From Minicystis rosea (GTDB lineage: Bacteria > Myxococcota_A > Polyangia > Polyangiales > Polyangiaceae), in NCBI GenBank assembly GCA_001931535.1, contig CP016211.1:7487703-7551702 (forward strand): DNA of 64,000 nt, in the 5' to 3' direction. Numbering within the stretch: position 1 is the stretch's first letter; each line of letters opens with the position of its first letter. Under the pieces are notes generated by a model, which saw nothing but the letters and a program-made list of their open reading frames with translations, was not told where the DNA came from and did not search any database. Of this stretch, positions 57,452-64,000 are shown one piece after another. A program made the translations under genes and the position numbers.

Positions 57452-58612
57452 ATGGGGTTCTGGCCATTCGGGCGCGAGCCCGCCAACGTCGAGATGGTGT
57501 CCCGCGTCGTCACGGCGCTGACGCAGAACGGGCACCGCGTCCGCGGCAAGCTCACCATTCATTTCTTCGAGCCGCAGCGACAGGCCGACGCCGACATCGC
57601 CGGCGATCGCTGCGCCGCGCTCGCGGTGGCGCGCATCCGCGAGGCGCCGGATCACAGCGTGATCGGGGCCGAGCTGACGCTCTCGACCGATCTGATGCTG
57701 CGGTATCCGACCGACGTCGCGCGCGCGAGAGCCATCGAGCTCTTGGCGCTGCACGTCGTCGGCGATCCGGCGCTGTCCGACGAGCTCCGCCGCGCATCGA
57801 GCACGTCGTCCTCGTCGCTGCCCGCGGCGAGCCAAGCGCCATCGTCGAGCCCTCCCGCGGCACGCACAGCGCCGCCGGGATCGATGACGCCGCTCGCGCC
57901 CCCCGTGGCGCGCTCGGCGCCGCCGGGATCGGTGACGCCGCTCGCGCCGCCGGTGACGAGCTCGAGCGTGCCGCCGCGACGGCGCGCGTCGAGCCAGATC
58001 CGATCGATCCAATCGCTCTTGATGCCGCCGGGCACACCGCCCGCGGCCATGGCGCAGTTCATCTCACCGGTGGTGAAGGACTCCGCGGCGCGGCTCCTCA
58101 TCGGCTTCCTCCGCGCGCATGATCTCATCGCGGTGCGCGGCGTCTCCATCGACGAGAGCTCGGGCGAGATGCTCGCGAGCCTCGTGCCCGTGTCCGACGC
58201 GCCGCCCGGCGGCTACGAGGCGAGCCGCGCGGGCGAGATCGCGCGGTGGCAAACGACGCTCGGGCCGGGCGTGATGTTCGCGCTCCAGCACGAGGTGCGC
58301 GTCGTCAGCGTGTACTTGGCGAAGGAGGCGATGGTCCGCGTCGAGGTCATGCCGGCCCTCGTCGACGCCGTCGTGGAATCGCTCTCGGGCGCGGCGTTCC
58401 CCGAGGAGGCGGGCATCCTCACCGATCTGGGTCGCTTCCCCGACGCGGTCGCGCCCGCGTTCGCCTCCGTGCTCGCGCAGAACCTCACGCGCCTCGCCGA
58501 GACGACGGAAGATCCGGCCGCGATGGCCTTCGCGCTCACGCCGCTCCTCTCGCTCGTGCAGGAGGACCTGAACGTCGCCGCGATGATCATCAAGCAATCG
58601 TCCGGCGCCTGA
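57452..58612 (+). CDS. uncharacterised two-domain protein with Pro-rich linker, 386 aa
   Basis: I start at ATG 57452 (MGFWPFGREPANVEM); an earlier ATG at 57323 is possible. Residues 10-110 form one alpha/beta domain (VVTALTQNGHRVRGKLTIHF, AIELLALHVVGDPALSDEL). A Ser/Pro/Ala linker with an 18-residue duplication (APPGSMTPLAPPVARS-like) follows, then a second alpha/beta domain from about 230 (YLAKEAMVRVEVMPALVDAV). The two domains may be related. No signal peptide or membrane helix is seen. I do not recognise a family. Confidence 0.75.
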   Translation: MGFWPFGREPANVEMVSRVVTALTQNGHRVRGKLTIHFFEPQRQADADIAGDRCAALAVARIREAPDHSVIGAELTLSTDLMLRYPTDVARARAIELLALHVVGDPALSDELRRASSTSSSSLPAASQAPSSSPPAARTAPPGSMTPLAPPVARSAPPGSVTPLAPPVTSSSVPPRRRASSQIRSIQSLLMPPGTPPAAMAQFISPVVKDSAARLLIGFLRAHDLIAVRGVSIDESSGEMLASLVPVSDAPPGGYEASRAGEIARWQTTLGPGVMFALQHEVRVVSVYLAKEAMVRVEVMPALVDAVVESLSGAAFPEEAGILTDLGRFPDAVAPAFASVLAQNLTRLAETTEDPAAMAFALTPLLSLVQEDLNVAAMIIKQSSGA

Positions 58613-58757
58613 TTCAGAGAGCATTCGGCGCGTCCGCGATCGTCCCCACGCGATGCGCGTCTTCGTCTCCTCCGCGGCGATCTCCATCGACGATGACGCG
58701 AGCCGCCGTCGATGGCCCGGGCTTTCCTTCCCGCCGGCCCGGCGGTAGAGCCCGTTC

Positions 58758-60566
58758 ATGAGGAGACTTTGGTGGGCGGCGGCGGGGCTCTTCGTGATGG
58801 CAGGTTGCACGGAGCCCGACGCGAAGACGACGGCGGCATCGGCGAGCGCGATCGCGCCTTCGGCCGCACAGTCCGCGAACGGAGGGAGCATGAAGAGCGC
58901 GGAGAGCGCGAACGCCAAGCTGAACGCGTTCGCGACACAGTTCCTCGGCGAGTACTTGGAGAAGAACCCCACGCGCGCCACCGAGGCCGGCGAGCATCGC
59001 TACGACGGGCGCTGGCCCGACATGAGCGAGAACGGCGAAGCCGAGGAGCGTCGCTTCGTCGAGCAGCGCCTCCGTGATCTCGCGGCCATCCCGGCGGCCG
59101 AGTTGGGCCCGCAGGAGAGCGTCGATCACGCGCTCATCGAGAACCAGCTCAAGTATTGGCTCTTCGCGATCGACGAGCTCAAGGAGGCGGAGAACGATCC
59201 GGTCCTCTACACGCGGCTCGTCGGCGACGGGCTCGATCCCTTGGTCACGCGCGAGTTCGACACCATCGAGCACCGCATGGAGAGCCTGCGCTCGCGCCTC
59301 GCAGGCGTGCCCGCCATCGTGCAGGCCGCGAAGCAGCGGCTCAAGCTCCCGCCGAAGATCTTCACGGAGACGGCGATCCAGCAGAACAAGGGCCTCGTCG
59401 CGCTGTGCAAGACCGAGCTCGCCGAGCACTTCGCCAAGGTGCCCGCGCAGAAGGCCGCGCTCGAAGCAGCGGCCAAGGACGCGGCCGCCGCGCTCGAAGA
59501 CTTCCAGACGTTCCTGGAGAAGGAGCTGCTCGCGCGGAGCGACGGTGATTTCCGGCTCGGGCGCGCGCGCTTCGTGAAGAAGCTCCGCTTCGAGCTCGAC
59601 GACGCCGTGGAGATCGACGCCATCGCCCAGGGCGCGCGCGATCTCCTCGCGAAGACGCAGGACGAGATGGCCGAGACCGCGAAGGAGCTCTGGCCCGAGC
59701 TGATGAAGGGCAAGCCCCTGCCCGCGAGCGCGTCGGCCGCGGAGCGCAAAGCGCTCGTGCGCCAAGTGCTCGACAAGCTCGCCGAGGATCACCCGACCAA
59801 CGCCACCATCCAGAAGGAAGCGAACGCGTGGCTCGAGCAGGCGACCAAGTTCGTGCGCGAGCACGACCTCGTGACCGTGCCGCCCGATCCGTGCCGCGTC
59901 ATCGAGATGCCCGAGTACCGGCGCGGCGTCGCCGTCGCGTACTGCGATGCTTCGGGCCCGCTCGAGAAGAAGCAGGAGACCTTCTACGCCATCGCGCCTA
60001 CGCCCAAGGATTGGCCGGCGAAGCGGGCCGAGTCGTTCTATCGCGAGTACAACCGCAGCATGCTGGCGGACCTCACCATCCACGAGGCGATGCCCGGGCA
60101 CTTCCTCCAGCTCATGCACAACAACAAGTTCCCCTCCAAGGTGCGCGCCGTGTTTTCGAGCGGGCCGTTCGTCGAGGGCTGGGCGGTCTACACCGAGTGG
60201 CTGATGGCGAAGCACGGCTTCGGCGGGCCCAAGGTCCGCATGCAGCGGCAGAAGATGGTGCTGCGCCTCTCGGCCAACGCCATCCTCGATCACGGCATCC
60301 ACGCCGGCACGATGGATGAGAAGGCCGCCCTCGATCTGATGATGAACGAGGCTTTCCAAGAAGAGGGCGAGGCGGTGGGAAAGTGGAAGCGCGCCCGGCT
60401 CTCGAGCGCGCAACTCACGACCTACTATTACGGCTTCACCGAGATGATGAAGCTCCGCGAAAAGCACGAGAAGGCGCCCGGTTTCACCGAGCGCGCGTAC
60501 CACGACAAGCTCATCGGGTTCGGCTCGCCGTCGATGCGCGCCGTCCGTGGGCTGATGTCGCGATAA
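58758..60566 (+). CDS. DUF885 lipoprotein peptidase
   Basis: The 602-residue protein has a lipoprotein signal (LWWAAAGLFVMAGC). The family motif is HEAMPGHFLQLMHNN (HExxPGH), a metal-binding active site of the DUF885 peptidases, followed by VFSSGPFVEGWAVYTEWL with a second conserved Glu. Such proteins are metallo-carboxypeptidase-like enzymes in the envelope. The 3' end abuts that of the convergent 114-aa gene without a gap. Confidence 0.88.
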   Translation: MRRLWWAAAGLFVMAGCTEPDAKTTAASASAIAPSAAQSANGGSMKSAESANAKLNAFATQFLGEYLEKNPTRATEAGEHRYDGRWPDMSENGEAEERRFVEQRLRDLAAIPAAELGPQESVDHALIENQLKYWLFAIDELKEAENDPVLYTRLVGDGLDPLVTREFDTIEHRMESLRSRLAGVPAIVQAAKQRLKLPPKIFTETAIQQNKGLVALCKTELAEHFAKVPAQKAALEAAAKDAAAALEDFQTFLEKELLARSDGDFRLGRARFVKKLRFELDDAVEIDAIAQGARDLLAKTQDEMAETAKELWPELMKGKPLPASASAAERKALVRQVLDKLAEDHPTNATIQKEANAWLEQATKFVREHDLVTVPPDPCRVIEMPEYRRGVAVAYCDASGPLEKKQETFYAIAPTPKDWPAKRAESFYREYNRSMLADLTIHEAMPGHFLQLMHNNKFPSKVRAVFSSGPFVEGWAVYTEWLMAKHGFGGPKVRMQRQKMVLRLSANAILDHGIHAGTMDEKAALDLMMNEAFQEEGEAVGKWKRARLSSAQLTTYYYGFTEMMKLREKHEKAPGFTERAYHDKLIGFGSPSMRAVRGLMSR

Positions 60567-60911
60567 TCAACCCTCGACGCGACGACGCGCTCGGCGCCGC
60601 GCGGCGATGCCGAGCGCGACCGCGAGGAGCCCCGCGCCGAGCGCTCCATCGGCCCCGTTCGCGCCGACCGCGCACCCGCCGCTCGATCCGCTCTCGCTGC
60701 CGGATCCACCCTCACCGCCGCTGCCGCCGCTCCCGCCCGTGCCGCTCGCCGACGTGGTGGTCACGCCGGCGTCGATCTGGGGATCCGGGCCGCCGCTCGA
60801 GGTCGTCGCGCCCGCGCGCGGAGCAGCGAGGAGCGCCGCCATCGCCAACGCGGCGCCGATCCAGCGCTTCATCATGATGCCGTTCGTCGAGCCAAGAGAA
60901 GTCATATCCAT
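60567..60911 (-). CDS. short secreted protein with MYXO-CTERM-like sorting tail
   Basis: The 114-residue protein has GGAGG at 60916-60920, so the start is ATG 60911 or 60905. A signal peptide (RWIGAALAMAALLAAPRAGA) is followed by a Ser/Thr/Gly-rich stretch with one Cys. The end is GCAVGANGADGALGAGLLAV followed by LGIAARRRARRR: a Gly-Cys, a hydrophobic helix and a basic tail as in MYXO-CTERM sorting signals. The protein would be anchored at the surface, and the mature part is almost only linker. Function is unknown. Confidence 0.7.
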   Translation of the reverse strand: MDMTSLGSTNGIMMKRWIGAALAMAALLAAPRAGATTSSGGPDPQIDAGVTTTSASGTGGSGGSGGEGGSGSESGSSGGCAVGANGADGALGAGLLAVALGIAARRRARRRVEG

Positions 60912-61135
60912 ATGTCCTCCGTACCAAAGGTACTGACGACATCAATGTACCGGTCCGACGACGACGGTAAATGACTCTCGGAACGATAGCGGTGGAAACG
61001 CGCGCCGAGCCTCGTCGAGGTGAGGCGCTTTCGCTCACGCGCGAGCCCTGAAAAGGCACCACCTTCGAGCAGGCGCGGGTTCGATGGATGGGACGCGAAA
61101 CGAGCTTTGCCCGTGGAGGGCAACGACGCGAGCCT
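60912..61135. other. gene-free gap with a palindromic site upstream of the MYXO-CTERM gene
   Basis: No gene is supported. It contains the palindrome at 60921-60933 and a further GTACC at 60947-60951. The divergent or tandem promoter for the minus-strand gene must lie here. Confidence 0.5.
60921..60933. promoter_or_regulatory. palindrome GTACC - AAA - GGTAC
   Basis: Perfect 5-bp arms lie immediately upstream of the GGAGG ribosome binding site of the MYXO-CTERM gene, and GTACC repeats again at 60947. The cluster suggests a regulator site overlapping the leader. Confidence 0.4.
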
Positions 61136-61483
61136 TCAGCGCGCGGTCGTGGCGCGCTCCACGGCCTGGAGCAGCGCCTCGGGAGCAAACGGCTTTTGCA
61201 AGCACAGGGCGCCCAGCGCGGCGGCCCGCTCTGCGAGATCACGCGCGCCCGAGGCGAGGATCAGCGCGACGGGAGCGCCTTGGCGAAGCGCATCGACCAC
61301 GGGCTCCGCGCCGCCTGCGATCCCGAGGTCGAGCACCGCGACCTCGGGACGCTCGGCGCGAATCGCGACGATCGCCTCTTCTGCGGTCTCCACGGCTCGC
61401 GCCGCGTGGCCGCCGATGGCGAGGATCTCCGCGTACATGTCGCGCAGATCGGCGTTGTCTTCGATGATGAGCACAGAGGCCAC
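61136..61483 (-). CDS. stand-alone response regulator receiver protein
   Basis: The 115-residue protein is a single receiver domain: acidic pair in LIIEDNADLRDM, phospho-Asp in VAVLDLGIAGG, and Lys in CLQKPFAPEALL. There is no output domain, so it acts by phosphate-dependent protein contact or as a phosphate sink for histidine kinases. No kinase is adjacent; the hybrid kinase at 10588 is a possible but unproven partner. Confidence 0.92.
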   Translation of the reverse strand: MASVLIIEDNADLRDMYAEILAIGGHAARAVETAEEAIVAIRAERPEVAVLDLGIAGGAEPVVDALRQGAPVALILASGARDLAERAAALGALCLQKPFAPEALLQAVERATTAR

Positions 61484-61651
61484 GCCCGGAGGCTAACAGG
61501 GGAATCCCCGCGTGGCCCACGGAAACCTACGTTCGGGCGATGCCCGAGCGCAAAATCCCAAACCCACGGGCCTTGCTCGCCTGCGCGCGCAGCCACGTGC
61601 GTTCGCTCGGTGTTTTGCTCGTGTTAATGGATCTTGCGACAGATAGGGTGT

Positions 61652-63577
61652 TCACCCCACCCGCTGGCGCAGATAAAGGGCTTCGATCTCAGCCGTCGTG
61701 TCCGCCTCGCCGGCCGGCTTGTCGGCGCGAATGGCCACGAGCTTCGGCCCGCGCAGGGCGAGCCGGCCGTCACCCGTGTCGCGCGCGATGCCCTCGAAGC
61801 GCACCGTCACCACGATGCGCGGCAACAGCTCGAGACCGGCACGCACGCCCGAGGCCGACTTGCGCTCGACGCGCCGCCCGGTCGCCAGCCCATCGCGCAC
61901 GATCTCGCTCTGGATCTCGGCGTCGCGGATCTTGTCCACGCCGGCCACGTCGCCCACGTCCTCGAACGATCCATCGGGGCGCCGCGCGCCGATCACGTAC
62001 GACCCGAAGATGCCCACGTTGTCCTTGCTCGTCACCGCGAAGACCGCGCCGAGGAGCACGAGATCGAGCGTGATCTCGGGCTTGCGCTTGAGCCACGTCG
62101 GATCGCGCTCCGCGAGGCGATACGCGCCCGCGAGATCCTTGGCGATGACCCCTTCGTAGCCCTGCGCGCGGAAGTGGTAGAAGAGGCGATTGACGTCGTC
62201 GCGATCCTCCGCGAGCTGCCCCTCCGACATGGAGAGAGGCACCGGCAGCGGGAAGCCGCCGAGCGGCGCGAGCAGGCCGCCGAGCACGCGCCGCCGCTCG
62301 TGGAGCGGGAAGCTCGTGAGATCGCGGCCGTTCAGATAGATGAGGTCGAAGGCCGCGAATTTGAGCGTGACCGGCATGCTCCGATCGCCCTGCAAATAGC
62401 CGTAAACCTCGTAGACGGTCGCCGGCCGCACGCCCTCGAGATCGACCACGGTGCCGTGCAGCTCGCCGTCGATGATCGTCGAGCGCGCCGGGATCGTGCG
62501 GCACGTGGTGTCGAGCCCGCGCACGAGCTCGATCCAATCGTGACGCGCGCGCGTGTAGGCGGCGACGAGCACCGATCCCGTCGCGTCGGTCGCCTTGTGC
62601 AGCATCAAGCGGATGCCGTCGTACTTGCGCTCGACCCACACGGGATAGCGCGCGATCTCGTCGGTGGTGCCATTGGCCAGCGCCGGCCGCACGGGAACGA
62701 GGGGCTTGAGCTGAATCGCGCGCAGCCCCGCGGGCCCTTCGCTCTCGAGGACGCGCGCCACGTGGAACGCATCGGTGAGCGCCATCGCGTGCCCCACCGC
62801 CTCTTCGGACGCGCCGAACCGCTTGGCCAGCGCGCGCGTGAGCACCTCGCCTTGGTACTCGAAGCCGAAGCCCGCGCGACGGAGGAGGAGCTTGGCCAGG
62901 AAGTACGCCTCCAAGCGACCGCAGCGCTCCAAGATCGATCGCGCCAGATCGAACTTCCGATTGCGCCGCTCCTTGGGGAGGAAGCGCAGCGCTTCCAACA
63001 CCTCGGCCGCGGTGAGCGCCGGATCCGATCGCATCTCCTGCCGGCTCTCGGCGAAGAGCACCGCGACGTCACCCACCATGCTGAGCCGATCGACCACCTC
63101 GCGCTGTCCCACGAGGCGCGTCGACATGAGCAGCCGCACCAGGCTGTCGCGCCGGAGCGTGCCGCGGCGGCCGTGGAACGGATCGCCGAGGACGCAGGCG
63201 ATCTTCTGCGCGATGGAGAGCCCCACGTCCTTCTCGAAGAACTGGAGGAGCAGCGCCTCGCGCCCCGCGGTGTCCGGCGGCGGCTCGACGCGCAGCCCGA
63301 AGAGCTGCGCCACGCGCTCCGGCGCGAGCGCCGAGAGCGGCAGGAAGAGCCCGCGGCACAAGCTGTAGAACGGGATCGAGTCGAGCGCGGTGACGGGCGT
63401 CTCCCCGCGCTCGGCGCCGATCTTCTCCACCGCGAGGCGCAGATGAAGCGGCAGCCCGATGGCACGCGAGAGGTACTCGTCCTCGAAGCGCTTCGGCCCG
63501 ATGGAGCGGGTCATCTCCCCGAGGTCCTTCGCCTTGGAGAGCCAGGCGCGGACGTCGTCGGTTTGAATGATGCGCAC
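61652..63577 (-). CDS. ATP-dependent DNA ligase
   Basis: The 641-residue protein has the nucleotidyltransferase motifs of ATP-dependent ligases: VERKYDGIRLMLHK with the adenylated Lys, STIIDGELHGT, AAFDLIYLNGRDLTSF, and GVIAKDLAGAYRLAERDPTW followed by KRKPE. The N-terminal 300 residues are a helical DNA-binding domain, and an OB-type domain closes it. It seals nicks in DNA, probably in repair rather than replication (the replicative enzyme uses NAD). It is 4 bp downstream of a RecA-like ATPase gene, so a two-gene repair operon is likely. Confidence 0.92.
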   Translation of the reverse strand: MRIIQTDDVRAWLSKAKDLGEMTRSIGPKRFEDEYLSRAIGLPLHLRLAVEKIGAERGETPVTALDSIPFYSLCRGLFLPLSALAPERVAQLFGLRVEPPPDTAGREALLLQFFEKDVGLSIAQKIACVLGDPFHGRRGTLRRDSLVRLLMSTRLVGQREVVDRLSMVGDVAVLFAESRQEMRSDPALTAAEVLEALRFLPKERRNRKFDLARSILERCGRLEAYFLAKLLLRRAGFGFEYQGEVLTRALAKRFGASEEAVGHAMALTDAFHVARVLESEGPAGLRAIQLKPLVPVRPALANGTTDEIARYPVWVERKYDGIRLMLHKATDATGSVLVAAYTRARHDWIELVRGLDTTCRTIPARSTIIDGELHGTVVDLEGVRPATVYEVYGYLQGDRSMPVTLKFAAFDLIYLNGRDLTSFPLHERRRVLGGLLAPLGGFPLPVPLSMSEGQLAEDRDDVNRLFYHFRAQGYEGVIAKDLAGAYRLAERDPTWLKRKPEITLDLVLLGAVFAVTSKDNVGIFGSYVIGARRPDGSFEDVGDVAGVDKIRDAEIQSEIVRDGLATGRRVERKSASGVRAGLELLPRIVVTVRFEGIARDTGDGRLALRGPKLVAIRADKPAGEADTTAEIEALYLRQRVG

Positions 63578-63581
63578 GCGC

Positions 63582-64000
63582 TCAACCTCGCGGCGCGAGC
63601 GGCTTGTACTCCGCCGGCTGCCCGTCGTGCGGCCGCATCGTCCCCGTCCCCGGATCGCGCGCGACGCGGATGGGATACGAGAAGATGGGCGTGGTCACGC
63701 TCTTCACCGCGGAGATGACGTCGATCTTCTCGCGGTACTTGCCGCCCCACATCTCGGCCTGCTCCTTCGATCCGAGGCTCATCTCCTCGATGAGGAACAC
63801 CACGTCCGCCGTGTGCATCAGCGCCTCGCCGCCGACGGGCATGCCGGTGTCGCGGATCTGACCGATGCACACGCAGGTGACGCCCTTCTCGTGGTTGTAC
63901 GTCTTCAGGGCAGAGAGGTTGTCGGCGGTGCGGTTCTTGGTCGGATCGAGCATGTTGAGCGAGTCGATGACCACGAACTTGATGTTCTCCCGCTCCACCA
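63582..64000 (-). CDS. RecA-superfamily (RadA/KaiC-like) ATPase, 3' part; 5' end outside the window
   Basis: The frame is open at the right edge, so the start is missing. The visible 138 residues contain a Walker B-type strand (IKFVVIDSLNMLDPTKNRT), a helix KTYNHEKGVTCVCIGQIRDT and GGEALMHTADVVFLIEEM, which match the ATPase core of RadA/Sms or KaiC-like proteins. The C-terminal 40 residues are a basic, Gly/Pro-rich tail. It precedes the DNA ligase gene by 4 bp. A role in DNA repair or recombination is inferred from this. Confidence 0.8.
   Translation of the reverse strand, partial: VERENIKFVVIDSLNMLDPTKNRTADNLSALKTYNHEKGVTCVCIGQIRDTGMPVGGEALMHTADVVFLIEEMSLGSKEQAEMWGGKYREKIDVISAVKSVTTPIFSYPIRVARDPGTGTMRPHDGQPAEYKPLAPRG

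Overview
The window is a GC-rich, densely coding piece of a bacterial chromosome, most probably from a myxobacterium (Myxococcota, Sorangium/Polyangium-like). The reasons are the very large serine/threonine kinase-ATPase-histidine kinase hybrid, the STAND ATPase with TPR repeats, many lipoproteins with long Pro/Ala/Ser linkers and Cys-rich knots, a MYXO-CTERM-like anchored protein, a PP2C phosphatase, a degenerate NtrC-type regulator and two Death-like effector-associated-domain (EAD) proteins. This placement is inference from gene content. No rRNA, tRNA, transposase or CRISPR array was found.

Layout. 1-2777: a broken gene end, then a MarR-controlled drug-efflux pair. 2799-7970: a four-gene minus-strand operon (unknown protein, FAD oxidoreductase, proline-rich protein, polyprenyl synthase) that looks like an isoprenoid pathway. 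8040-10606: saccharopine-dehydrogenase-like reductase, VOC protein and LysR regulator. 10588-15951: the hybrid kinase. 16080-25995: envelope proteins, including an EAD-membrane protein, a pentaheme cytochrome operon, a VWA lipoprotein, a metal-ligand-less M24 peptidase fold, a methyltransferase and a secreted lipoprotein. 26710-36268: small metabolic and redox genes with two LysR- or TetR-like regulatory sites. 36577-43536: five plus-strand genes headed by an EAD1-membrane protein and ending in a 798-residue LysM/hydrophobic-helix protein, whose 3' end overlaps a convergent membrane-protein gene. 43600-64000: mostly core-like genes (outer-membrane protein, STAND ATPase, thioesterase, HEAT protein, lytic transglycosylase, PP2C, frr, regulator, alkyladenine glycosylase, DUF885 peptidase, receiver protein, ATP-dependent DNA ligase, RecA-like ATPase).

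Two features stand out. First, the 36577-43536 block is the best candidate for an undescribed system: a Death-like adaptor domain on a membrane protein, a PPC-like lipoprotein, a cell-wall-binding protein and a possible membrane-inserting effector with a candidate immunity partner. Second, the intergenic DNA is rich in palindromic repeats. A hairpin element with the core GGACTCGCGTCC occurs three times, and one copy carries five tandem 51-bp palindromic units. A ~115-bp palindrome overlaps the start of the M24 gene, and a ~115-bp inverted repeat lies after the thioesterase gene.

Five plus-strand genes (near 260, 8134, 20012, 29530 and 39546) are each split by the apparent loss of one base, usually a G in a G run. 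Adding one G restores a sensible protein in every case. This points to sequencing or assembly indels rather than real pseudogenes, but real slippage is not excluded.
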